A stretch of DNA of 64,000 bases, taken from contig JALQBC010000012.1 of the NCBI GenBank assembly GCA_023375675.1, positions 806,001 to 870,000 of the forward strand, read 5' to 3'. This document shows, in pieces, positions 21,736-32,473 of this stretch (within the stretch, counting starts at the first letter, position 1; every line of letters starts with the position of its first letter). The DNA is from Cytospora piceicola (taxonomy: Eukaryota; Ascomycota; Sordariomycetes; Diaporthales; Cytosporaceae). The notes beneath the pieces were generated by a model. It worked only from the letters and a program-made list of their open reading frames with translations. It made no database searches and had not been told where the DNA came from. The position numbers and the translations under genes are program-made.

Positions 21736-24471
21736 TTAACGATTCTTGGACCTCTGCCTCTGTTTCTTCTCCCTGTCGTACTCGTTTGCCGCATGTCCTT
21801 CCTCTCCTTGGATCTCCGAGACAAGCCTCTTGTACTTCTTCTCGTAAGCCTCGTCCTTCTCCTTCTTGACACGGAGCCTCTCGCGCGCCAGGAAGTTGGC
21901 GTCCTTGCGCAGCTCCCGCATCGCACCCTTGCGCTCCTTCTTGTGCTCCGCTTTGAGCTTGGCCAGATCCGCACGTTCCCGGTTCGGGTCGTAGTGCTTC
22001 TCTGGGTCGAAGCTGTCCTCGAACTTGGGGATGAACGACTTGATGCCAAGAGGACGGTGGTGGTGGAGTTCCAGTGGCCGGCGGGATAGAGTTGCGATCT
22101 TGAGGGCCCGCGTGAGGTGGGTCGTGACGCGCTCGGCTTCTTGGAGGAGGGCTTCGGGAAGGTGTTGACGGTTGGGTTTGGCTGTCAGGTGTTTCAGGAC
22201 TCTAAGCGCTGGCTCAAAGGTCTCGTAAAATGATGGCTTGCCACTCCAGGTCTCAGAAGCGGCCATTAGGAGTGATATGTTGGTGCTCAAGATCGCAACC
22301 TTTAGCGCGTTTGTGCTGTCGTTCTTCTCGACCCGGCAGTCGTCACACTCAAGCTTTCGAATTGATACCTTTTTGGCCCCTTTCGTCCGCATTGCAGAGG
22401 TAGGTTCGTGAACAGGGAATAATCCGAGCCTCTCCTCGGACTTTTCTGGCGCCAAGGCGCAAATAGTGTTCAAAGTGAAGTTCATGACTTCTGGCACGTA
22501 TCGCTTAGAAAGCTTCTGGTACTGCAAAGCCAAGATGGACAAATATGTTCCCGTGGCGTAATCTCCAAGGTTGCTCGGAATTTTTTGACCAAGGTATCGT
22601 CCCATAGACAGAATTGCCGGCGTCACAGCCTGGTGGAAATGATCTGAAGTTGGAAAAATGGAGCCGATTGCTGTCAGCACATACATGTCCCCAAGATTCA
22701 GGGCCACTGGTCTGTTTTGGCCCATCTCCTGAAGATGCGAGCGGAACTCCTGTGTAATCTCGATGGAGAACATCTTCGCCAGGGAATGTATGTGCCGAAT
22801 GACCATTTCCAGAGCCGGATAGACATCATCGCCCAAAACAGTGCCCAAGTAAGCAACATGCTGCACCAGAGCTCTGGAGAAATTGCCCAGCTTCTCCTTG
22901 TACTCGCTCCTGAGCTTGGGGTGATACAATGCTCGAATACGCTGAATCACAACTGCCAACTTGGGCAAAGGAACATCTTTGACAAGCTCAAGGAACTCAT
23001 CATGGCTCTCTGGACACGGGAAGGTGTATGGTAGCCCATCATCGACTGCATTCTCTCCTCGCTTGTCTGCGCTGAAGACGGCATCCTTGGATTCGCTTTC
23101 CGTGAGAAGTCCCTTCGTAAATTCATCGTCATCGTCATCGGCCCCCTCCGCAGCGCTGTCGTCGTCTTCGCTTGCGTACTCTGCGTCGTCGAAGTCCTCA
23201 AGATCTGAGCCACTAGCGACCAAGTCGTCTTCTATTATGAAGTCATCTTCATCGTCGAAGCCAAGCTCTGTTGCTGTTGGGCGCGTCTTGATGCCCTTTC
23301 CAAGACCGAAGTCGACTTCGTCGCCATCGGGATGGATAATCTCAAAAGCTGGTTTTTGGACATTGTCTTCTGGTGCCTCCGGCTCACTCTCTTCTTCTTC
23401 TTCCTCAGATTCGCTCACGGGCTCGCCTCTCATGCGCTTGAGTCTCTTCTCTTCAAGTTCGCGGAGACGCTCGGCTTGTTTCTCGGCAACATGCTCCTCG
23501 GTCTTCGTCCTCGAGGTCGGTTTGGCTCGCTTGTCTTGGACCATTTTCCTGACCGCGACATCGTATTCCTTTTCGAACGCATCCTTGTCAACAAGTCCTG
23601 CTTTGACTGCCGACTCGAAGTCCTCCGCCTTTCCGCCATCCCTCCTCATACGCTGGCCCATAAGTAGTCGCCGGATGTCTGATGTTTCCTTGTCAAGCTC
23701 CAACCTCAAGTCCTCGTCATCCTCCTTTGCAGCTTGCCGCTCATATTTATGGAGCTTCGACTTGGCAATGACCTCCTCCATCACCTCCTTTTTCGTCTTC
23801 TTCCTCTCTGGCTCCTCCTGGTCGCCCTCCTCGTAGGACGCCATCTGCTCTCGTAGTCGCTTCAATCTCTTCCGGTTGTGCTCTTCCAGGTCCGACATGT
23901 CGGAGCCATCATTCGATACCTCGTCATCAAAGTCGTCCATCAGCTCGCCTGCCTCGTTAAACGTGAAGGACTTGCCTCCGTGCGTCAGAGCCGTCTCGTC
24001 GTCATCGTCCTCCAAATCGAACAGGTTGGATTTCTTATGCGCTCTTTGCTTCTCCAAAGCGAATCGCTGTGCAGCCGCAGCCTCGGGAGTCAAGCTCGGG
24101 TCGCCCTCTCCAAAACGTTTGTCGAAGATACCGCCGACCCTGTTTCGCCGCTGCATCTCGACGAGCAGAGTCTCTTTTCGTCTCTCCTCGCCCAGAGCTT
24201 TCGCCATTCCAGGACGGCCCAAGACTCCCTTCTTCTTGTCGGGCTTGTCGGTCGTCACATCGAACTTGGGCCCCCGTGCATTCGTCTTGAACTGGAACGG
24301 GTTGAACTGCTCGCGGATGCTCTCGAGGGCGGCACCGCGCTGGAGACGCCGCTCATTGCCGGAACGGTCATCTTTAGCGGTCTTCTTTTTCTGCTTCTTC
24401 GATTGTTGGGGGCCTATTATGCCTTGGTCCCGGAGGGAGGCCTTCAGCCTCTTGAGCTGTGATGGCGGCAT
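21736..24471 (-). CDS. NOP14: Nucleolar protein 14 (U3 snoRNP / SSU processome)
   Basis: Single-exon gene of 911 codons. The N-terminus (MPPSQLKRLKASLRDQGI, then FNPFQFKTNARGPKFDV) and the GRPGMAKALGEERRKETLL motif are diagnostic of Nop14. A long acidic, highly charged central region follows, then the helical conserved half (for example LGDMYVLTAIGSIFPTSDHF), and a lysine/arginine-rich C-terminus (EHKKERKGAMRELRKD) that serves as nucleolar-targeting and RNA-binding sequence. Nop14 binds Emg1 and is required for 18S rRNA maturation and small-subunit assembly. The length matches the family (810-900 residues in yeasts and moulds). It works in the same complex as RCL1 at 2791-4011, though the genes are not adjacent. 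Divergent from the gene at 24747 across 275 bp. Confidence 0.96.
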   Translation of the reverse strand: MPPSQLKRLKASLRDQGIIGPQQSKKQKKKTAKDDRSGNERRLQRGAALESIREQFNPFQFKTNARGPKFDVTTDKPDKKKGVLGRPGMAKALGEERRKETLLVEMQRRNRVGGIFDKRFGEGDPSLTPEAAAAQRFALEKQRAHKKSNLFDLEDDDDETALTHGGKSFTFNEAGELMDDFDDEVSNDGSDMSDLEEHNRKRLKRLREQMASYEEGDQEEPERKKTKKEVMEEVIAKSKLHKYERQAAKEDDEDLRLELDKETSDIRRLLMGQRMRRDGGKAEDFESAVKAGLVDKDAFEKEYDVAVRKMVQDKRAKPTSRTKTEEHVAEKQAERLRELEEKRLKRMRGEPVSESEEEEEESEPEAPEDNVQKPAFEIIHPDGDEVDFGLGKGIKTRPTATELGFDDEDDFIIEDDLVASGSDLEDFDDAEYASEDDDSAAEGADDDDDEFTKGLLTESESKDAVFSADKRGENAVDDGLPYTFPCPESHDEFLELVKDVPLPKLAVVIQRIRALYHPKLRSEYKEKLGNFSRALVQHVAYLGTVLGDDVYPALEMVIRHIHSLAKMFSIEITQEFRSHLQEMGQNRPVALNLGDMYVLTAIGSIFPTSDHFHQAVTPAILSMGRYLGQKIPSNLGDYATGTYLSILALQYQKLSKRYVPEVMNFTLNTICALAPEKSEERLGLFPVHEPTSAMRTKGAKKVSIRKLECDDCRVEKNDSTNALKVAILSTNISLLMAASETWSGKPSFYETFEPALRVLKHLTAKPNRQHLPEALLQEAERVTTHLTRALKIATLSRRPLELHHHRPLGIKSFIPKFEDSFDPEKHYDPNRERADLAKLKAEHKKERKGAMRELRKDANFLARERLRVKKEKDEAYEKKYKRLVSEIQGEEGHAANEYDREKKQRQRSKNR

Positions 24472-24746
24472 GTTGGACTGGTATGGACTGCTTAATCCAG
24501 TCGTGTAAGTGGAGTTACAAGATGAATTTTTAGAAGCTCAGGCACGGTTCCTGTAGGGCTTATCTTATCGCTAGAATTTTGGCGGTGAACAATTGTAACG
24601 GCAGAACTTGACAACTACCGCAGCGGCAGGCAAACCCAGCAACGTCACGGTTCCCGAGGCCTGCTGCGCTCAAGCTCCAAAAAGATAGAGCTTGCCTCTC
24701 ACATCAACCCAGCTTCAACGCTGGCGCAGACCACGTCACGCCCACG
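24472..24746. promoter_or_regulatory. Short bidirectional promoter between NOP14 and the orphan gene
   Basis: Only 275 bp lie between two divergent ATGs, so both 5' UTRs and promoters must fit here. No specific motif was recognised. Confidence 0.5.
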
Positions 24747-25891
24747 ATGTCGCTCCTCAACTATGCACGTGACGAGCGCTTGATAATCGTGGGACTAACG
24801 GCCGCAGTTGTAGGCGTCGTTAACACCGTGCGCATGCTCCTAACCCAAGTACGCGACCAGGCCGAGATCAAGCCGCCGCAGCCCACGACGCAGTACATCA
24901 CACAGGAGACCGAGGACTCGCTCAAACCAACAACCCTGGACACGATCCTTGGCCATTACAACTATGCGATTCGTGAAATTGCAGCCAAGATTGTTTGCGA
25001 CCGTGCAGTCAACGATGGCGAGTCGATGGACTATCTGCTTTGGGGGATTACACGGCCCGACTACGACGAGCGCATGAAGTGCCTGCGCACGCTTGCTTTT
25101 ATTACCGACCCTCGTACGAACTACCACTACTAGCTTTGTAGGTAGCGGAATGGTGGATGTGGATAGTACGCCCCAGAAGCTTTCTTGGCTTCACTTTGAA
25201 GGACTTTTGCGTCGAGCTATTCATTCCACACTTCCAATACTCACTCTGGCATGATTTTGTGTCCCAGATGCTGCAACTAACTTCTGTATTAGACACCATG
25301 TCAAAATTGAACACAACGCGCGCATACTCCGCCTTTGTCCGCTCACTCGAACAAAGTCTCAACGACCGGGCCCCCCTTGAGAAACTCGATGACCGTTGGT
25401 TCGACGAGTACGGGCTTCGCGATATGGCCGAGAAGCTCTGCTTCATGTTCGTCTCACAGCTCATGCAAAAGTACGGACCAGACAAGTTTATCCAAGCTGG
25501 CATCGTGGAGAAGTGGCTCGCGAGGCAGAATTGGGGCGACTCTCCCGATGAGAGGGAGCATAACTTCTTCCAATATATGTATAAAACCAATAGGGTTGTC
25601 GACATTATCCAGAAGATTCAGCAGAGCTCCCTTGGCCGGGAAGCTCTGGAGAAGGCTGGCTTGATGCCGAAGAACGTGTCGCGGAGCTTTGACGTATTTG
25701 CATCGATCCACATCGAGACAGAAGTGCTAGACGGCGACAATGCTGAGCCCACCCCGAGAAACCTGGAGCAGAGTGCTGAAGAGCAGCGCATACGGCACCG
25801 ACATCGGGAGGCTATGGTGTTGAATGATGGAACGAGACCATTAGGTCGGTCCGATATTATTGAGAGAGAGCATGATACACCCCCACCTTGA
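24747..25891 (+). CDS. Conserved-looking protein of unknown function; N-terminal membrane segment and ARM-like helices
   Basis: Two exons, 24747-25113 and 25293-25891, joined across a 179-nt intron (GTACGA..TTAG with a CTAAC branch site 11 nt before the acceptor; phase 1), give 321 residues. I do not recognise the family. Visible features are a hydrophobic segment at residues 11-27 (LIIVGLTAAVVGVV) that could be a signal anchor, helices around YNYAIREIAAKIVCDRAVND with the spacing of armadillo/HEAT repeats, a charged second half (KYGPDKFIQAGIVEKWLARQ) and a polar C-terminus ending HDTPPP. The exon 1 frame hits a stop 18 nt after the donor, so splicing is needed to keep the protein intact. The gene is certain as a coding region; intron ends are well supported by phase; function is not assigned. 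Confidence 0.72.
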
Positions 25892-28837
25892 AGAGGCACA
25901 GAATGGAGGTCTGAATATTATTGGCATCTTGTCAAGAAGAATTACAGTTATTGCGCTATGCCTAACGCGTCCAGGCCGTTCATTGAAGGCCATCAATCGC
26001 GAGAGGGCTCTGAGGCGGGAGCAGCATCCCAAGAAGAGAACTCTGATAAAGGCGGCACTTACTTTCTTCGATGGCCGTTGAGTCTCCAAATAACGGACTG
26101 GAGTCTGTGAGGGGACGATTTACGGAATATACAGAGAAGTTAAGGCACTGGGGATCGGTGAGATATCAGCCGTCTCGATACCTCCAAGCAGGGAAGTACT
26201 GGTAGCTGCCGTCAATGGAATCTCACACAATGACCAGGAGTCAACGCCTTGACGGCCACTAGGTATGGTTGATTTAGTGAGAGCTTACAAAAGTTTCAGT
26301 CGAACTTCCAAAGTGTTCCAGTATGGCATGAGGTAAGGCTCACGGTACATAGAGCTCAACAGGCGCACACACCTTCGTATCACTAATTCGCTACCTATTC
26401 AGTAACCTTGCCGTTCTTGCATATGGCTGCCTTCACGCAACGTTGCGTTTCACGCAGTACTTGTCTCCATGTCATCTTACCAAGTCACTCAAGTTTAGCC
26501 CAGTCCAGCCCTTTCTTGCAGCAGCCACCCACGGCAAGATCACGAGTGAACCAGCAATCTCGAACCTGAATGGAAGCTTGCATCAGTAGTGGACCAGTCG
26601 GTCGCAACAGCGTAAGGGGACAATATTGATACTTTGCGTTTCTTTCCGCGTGCACATCTGCCGCGGTATGGCTGAAGCCATCGTGTGCTTCAAATGCTCT
26701 TCCACTTTCTCCTTCCCGCATGCGAAATCGCTCGCTCAGCTCGTATGCCTTGTCGTTGTTATTCATACGAGCCTCAAGGCCTGCATCATAGCCGAAGCGG
26801 AATGAAGTGTCCACATGCGTACAACTCATCCAAGGCTGTATATTGGGGAGCAGTGAATGTCCACATTCTGATCAGACAACAAGGAGTGCCATATGCCAGC
26901 TATTCCCCATCATGGGTGGAACAAGCGTTGTGGCGGGTTCTAGATGGGAATGTGCGGAAATGGCATAGACGAGGCGGGCCAAGAACCAGATCAGTATGAG
27001 TGGATTGGAAAGATTCCCGATCAGTGAGTTGTCCATGGAGGGCCGGTATAATCAACGTGTGCATAAGTGTGCATGTATGTATTGGGCATCTTGTAATAAT
27101 TCTGTATTCCGGACTGCTGGTTGTTTCGTGTGTAGATCTTATACCTACCTAGATACCTTGGGATGTATGTTCTACCATGGTTACGATGTCGTAAAACACG
27201 GCATCTCTATTAGCCACCCACACATCTTGAGGTTGGTAAACTATTAGCTACAGTAGTAGTATTTAAATGCTTGCGCCATGCTATCACGGTGTCGCCCAAG
27301 CGTGGGTTTATAGTTATTGGGGCTACCTTAGATTTGCTTTACGGAATGGGTTTGTCCGTGCAATTTACAAGCTTGGAGTCTGGGCCCTCGATCGCTTTTT
27401 GTGGATCGCATTGGCGTAGTCAGGCGTCTGCGGGGAGTCTACTTATATAGCGCCTGGCGCGGCGTGGTGTTTCGGATCGGTAACCCGAGGCCTGGTTTCT
27501 TCAGCGCATCGTATAGAAAAGTTGCGAATCCGTACTTGTAAACCTGGCACAGTGTGGGTGGTTACATTGTCCTCGTCTCTCCGGCTTCTTGCACAACCTC
27601 CAACCCCTTCCTCATCTCCTTTTCTGCGTATTCCAGCAATCTACCTGTCAAATCGCTCCCCAAGAGATGGTGCCCCTGATGCGGGAGATTAGACGAACTC
27701 GTCCGTCCATGATCCATGGATGATGGTGGTACGTTGGGCGACGAGAATGGGCACTTGAGTCCGATGCACATCACTATGAATTTTGTACGTGCTACCTAGG
27801 TACTTACTTAAGTATGTATGATACTTGGGGAGATTGTGACCTGTCAGTACGAGAAGGAGAGATGTGCATTCGACTTCAGCTTCATTGGCCCTCAGGTATA
27901 GTGTTGTTGTTGTACTGCGTGTCTACAGGCATCTGCTGCGATGGTCTAGAATCGTCAACAACCAATATCCAGCATTGGACCACGAGGATACAGCCCTAGC
28001 CGTCTCTCAACCTGCATCTCCCCTGCATCTCCCGTGTCACCGTCCAGCCATTGACAGCAGCAGCGCAAGGGGCTCTGGCATCTCGCCGGCTCTGAAGGTT
28101 CCAGCAAGGTTCCAAGGTTGTTACTGCGGACATTAGACAGACAACATTGGGCATAGTCTGTGTCTCATTGTCTCATTGTCTCGATTGTCTCATTGTTTAC
28201 TCCAGGTTCTGCTCCAGTTCTTTTAATGAGACCAACTTCCCTGTACTTCACCATTCAAGGAGCCGATTCCACAATCCTCTTCACCATCTCATGATTTCTC
28301 GGCATCATTTTGGCACATTTCCTTCCTAGACGCAGTTCTGACCCGAAACGACAGTGCAGCCGAGAGCCTAAAGGGAAGCTACAGCCAGAGCCAGGCACGG
28401 AACGCCTGAACGCCTGCCCGCTCGCCCTGAGACATTAGCAGCAAAGACCATCGGTTGTCTCTCAGCATCGCGCAAGACTGGAACTCAAAATACTGTCTGG
28501 GTCAACAGACGACGAGACAAATTTTGAAAGACGGGCTCCGCCTTTGAAGGCGAACAATCCAGTACGCGTTCCGAACTGTTACGTACCCAGGTACCTAGGT
28601 AGACAAAGAGTTCAGTTGCAAGGCAGGCGAGGCCCCTCCTAAAGCAGTGGAGGGTCCTAAGGCTCAGCTGACAGGTCAATTTGGTGGGGAGTGCCAATGT
28701 GCTGTTGTCATTCGGCTGTCTCAATCCACCAGCGAGGCGGTAAACAATAGCCATTGGATAGACGGGACATTCTTTGGAACATTGGAAGGAATGACAAACA
28801 ACCCCTGACTTAGGTGCCATTTTTTTGATCGAGCGCC
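25892..28837. other. Long intergenic region, no gene supported
   Basis: Nearly 3 kb without a convincing gene. ATG-started frames of 114 codons (26829-26485, minus) and 69 codons (27771-27562, minus) exist but have no recognisable domain or splice partners. Exact TACCTAGGTA copies lie at 27793-27802 and 28592-28601. The part next to 28838 should hold the CLIP-170 gene promoter. Confidence 0.55.
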
Positions 28838-31527
28838 ATGTCTTCAAGCTCGCAATTAGACGCCGCCTCCACATCACTACTACAACCACCACTACCACCA
28901 CCACCACAACTACCGCAATCACAACCAACGCGAGCACAACCACAACCTCCTTCTTCTCCTTCTCATAATGCTTCGCCCGCCCCACTACGCACCGTCCGAC
29001 GCTTAAACCGCAAGCCCTCAGGCATAGGGAGAATAACCACAGCATCAACACCTAATCTAAACGGCTTGTACTCTGCCCATTCCAAGCTCGCTTCTCCACA
29101 CTCGCTACAGCGCAAGACCTCGCAAGCCACTCTTACCTCGGGCTCCCTCGCCTCCATTCCCGATGCTACCGAGAGCTACGCACTAGCGTCCCTGAACGGC
29201 TCGCCTCCGCGGAAGGAAAACATGTCTTTTACTCCGAGGGCGGGTGCTCCAACCCCTGTTGGCGACGATGTCACACTGGGCGATACGGTCGATGTGCCCG
29301 GCAACATGTACGGAACGATACGCTTTGTCGGCACGGTTCAGGGTAAGAAGGGCACCTTTGCTGGTGTTGAACTGCACCCTGAATTCGCGTCCCGAGGCAA
29401 GAACAGCGGTGATGTAGATGGGTATGTTGTTTCTGCGTACTTCTAATCTTCATGGCACTCGCCAAGTCCTGGGTAGTTTGCTGATACATTTTCTGCAGCG
29501 TATCCTACTTTGGCACCAGAATACCTGGCGCTGGCATCTTTTTGCCCCTGAATAAAGCTGTCAGGCGCGACTCTCCTACCTCCGCAACAAGCTCATTCCC
29601 GATGACCCCTTCGCATGGTCTCAAGGCCGGCACCCAGAACTCCACGAACCACACACCCCAGACCCCATCCTTACCACAGTTCAGCAAGTCAGTTGGCCCC
29701 GGACGTGCTTCAAGCCCACAGGGGAGGAAGCCAAGAACCTCGCTCTCCATCCATCGTCCGGAATCACCAATGCGAAAGCTCCAGGTGACATCTGCTACAC
29801 GGCCGACCATCGCGACACCATCTGGTAATCTCCCACGATATGGCAGTCCCACACAGGGAAAGTTTTCCAGGAGCTTACAGGGTGCTGTGACGCCAGACCC
29901 TGCCAAAAGGGGAATGCTGCAGCCAAACCGCAAGCTCAGCATGGGCCAACGGAGTTCGTCTGCACTGTCCCATGCTGGGCTGACAGACGAGGAGACAACA
30001 TTTGGGAACGGGCGGGTGTCACCTATAAAGTTCCCAACCCAATCAAGGCAGTCAACTGCTCATGACGAGGAGATCGACAGGCTACGCGCTGAGCTGGAGG
30101 ACCGTGACAAGCACCTCAAGGAGCAGGCGGCCAACCTGGCAGAAATGGAAACCAGTCTAGTGGAGTTGCAATCGTTGATGGAACAAGCCGAGCTCCCGGA
30201 CCCTGCTCGGAGAAACAGCCTAGACGACAAAGATACACCCCACCTACGATCCTTGGTCAAGGAGAAGAACGAGAAGATCGCGATGCTCACGGCCGAATTT
30301 GATGCGCACAGAGCCGACTTCAGGAGCACTATCGATACACTTGAACTGGCAAGCTCGGAGACAGAGAGGGTGTATGAGAAGCGGATAGAAGAGCTCATGC
30401 AGGACATCCAACAAATCCAGGAAAGGAATAGCGACGTTGATGTAGTTGCGACACAGTTGAAGCAGCTGGAAGAATTAGTGCAGGAACTAGAAGAAGGTCT
30501 TGAGGACGCGAGGAGAGGGGAGGCGGAGGCTCGCGGCGAGGTCGAGTTCCTGAGGGGTGAAGTGGAGCGAACGAGGACAGAGCTCAGGAGAGAAAGAGAG
30601 AAGGCGGTCGAGGCGGCGCATGGAACGAATGGTGCAACCAACGGGGACCATTCAGATCTGTTCAAGGAGTTGGAGCAGAAAGATGACGAGATCAGGGGTC
30701 TTAAAGCCATCATCCACTCACTCAGTGACTCAGTACCAGGCGACGTCGACAGGCCGATTCCTCACAGATCCGTGTCCCACGGATCCCATGTGAGCATGGA
30801 CGACCGCATCGCCAGGGAGAAGCTGGAGCGCGAAGTCGCTGAGCTTCGGGCAATGCTCGACAGCAGGAACAACAAAGAAGAAGGGATGGAGCACGAAATC
30901 GAAGACCTTAGAAGAGGCAGCGCAGCCACGGTCCGCGCCCGTGGAAGCTCGACATCTTTGACGAAACGCTCGTCACTCCGCGATTCCCACGACACTATTG
31001 TTATGGACAGGGATTCGGAGCGAGGATCTCCCGAGCCGCAACACCCGCAGCGGAGATCACATGGCCGCGTGCACACAATGGATACGATGCCTGAAAGCGA
31101 CACGCTCTCTTCGGTCACAGAGAATAGCACACTCTGGTGCGAACTGTGCGAGACCTCGGGCCACGACATACTGACATGCACGAACATGTTCGGGAATCAG
31201 GGACAAGGAGCGCGGACGGCGTCCTCGCATGAGAATGAGGACGAAGTTACTACACCCATGCCGCTGAACGACGACGGCCTTGCACCAAAGCTCGTGGAAG
31301 ACGACCATTACAAGATAGCGCCGCTGACGCCTCGGGTGCCGCCGCAGCCAGTTGTTGATGAGCCGGCGGTTGACGCTGCGGAGACGGTCAAGATAATGCC
31401 GAACCTCAACGACCCGGGTCCAGTGGCAGGCAAGGAGACAGGCACGGTTGACCCGGATGCGTGGTGCGCCGTGTGCGAGAAGGATGGTCATAATAGCGTG
31501 GACTGTCCTTTTGAGGACGCCTTCTAA
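28838..31527 (+). CDS. CAP-Gly microtubule plus-end tracking protein, CLIP-170/Tip1/Bik1 family
   Basis: Two exons, 28838-29421 and 29499-31527, separated by a 77-nt intron (GTATGT..GCAG, phase 2), give 870 residues. The N-terminus is Pro/Ser/Gln-rich and basic. The CAP-Gly domain spans about residues 140-215 (GTIRFVGTVQGKKGTFAGVE) with the groove motif GKNSGDVDG, a variant of GKNDG; the intron falls just after it. A Ser/Pro-rich basic linker follows, then a long coiled coil (about residues 365-620, e.g. EEIDRLRAELEDRDKHLKEQ). Two CCHC-like zinc knuckles close the protein: WCELCETSGHDILTC and WCAVCEKDGHNSVDC. This is the full CLIP-170 architecture. These proteins bind the EEY/F tails of tubulin and EB1, link to dynein and kinesin, and regulate microtubule dynamics and polarised growth. 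The Aspergillus counterpart is ClipA. Confidence 0.93.
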
Positions 31528-32473
31528 TAAAAAGGGCCTGCTCCTTTCCATATAAGACAGACGCCTTGGTCCTGATACCTTATAATCACGAGTCGGACGA
31601 TTAGTCGGTTTGTGATATGTCCGCCGTTCTCATCTAATTCAGAGAGTGCAGCTTTCTGAAACCCACCCACTTGCTGGCCTACGCTACTAGTTGTGATGAT
31701 GATACACAGTACACGTGCAGAAGCATCGGGTCTTCGTGTGTATTTGATGATACCATACTGAAGTAGACTGGCTGTTGTCCGTGCCCATTCTATCCGATCT
31801 GTAGATGATGAACCGATATGAAATGATGCGCTGTATTGTCCACGATCAGATGCTGTCTTTGTATTCTTTCATTCGTTTTCAAGCTCTCATGACCCCCATA
31901 TAACATGAAGCCGATCGACGCAAGAGCTCTCCTCTAAGTTGAGGGCTGTTACGGGATACATACTTGTCCGGGCAGTCAGGGTGTACCTGGATACTGGACT
32001 TACATAGCCCCTAAGCTCCCGAAAGGACCCCTGAAAACAGCCCTGTTTCAACGCTACCCACCCTTGTGCACCCAGCACCTGTCGCGTCATCGCCAATCGC
32101 TGCCGTTGCTCGTCGGCCTGCGAGACATCGATCCATCCATGATCCATCCCACAGCCCTCGCTTCTTCTCATTACAATCAGACTATGCATCAGTAAACTAC
32201 TCTTCCTTCACAGGATCACTTGACTCTTCGCCAATTGACGACGGCATCCAATTTCTTTGAATATACTGTACATGTGGCAAGTTAATACTAAGCTGCGCGC
32301 AATTCCTCTTGCGAGCGAGTGGCTTGAGTTTCGAGCTCCATCCAGATAAGCAGTAGCTGTACATACACTGCAAGTCGGCGACAACCTCGCGCACAAGAGC
32401 ACCCGAGTCCCCCTCAAGAGGAACAATCGGGACCACATTATACCTTCGCCTCTCAGTCCCCTGTTCGGTCAAG
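31528..32473. other. Intergenic region, no gene seen
   Basis: About 0.95 kb between two genes in the same direction: 3' UTR of the CLIP-170 gene and promoter of the kinase gene. No convincing ORF or RNA gene was found. Confidence 0.6.

Noticed and set aside
26485..26829. 114-codon ATG-started frame on the minus strand
   Set aside because: No recognisable domain, no splice partner and no clear codon bias; chance is the simpler explanation, though it could be a small gene.
27562..27771. 69-codon minus-strand frame with a helical, charged end
   Set aside because: Short and isolated; the second half looks protein-like but nothing else supports a gene.
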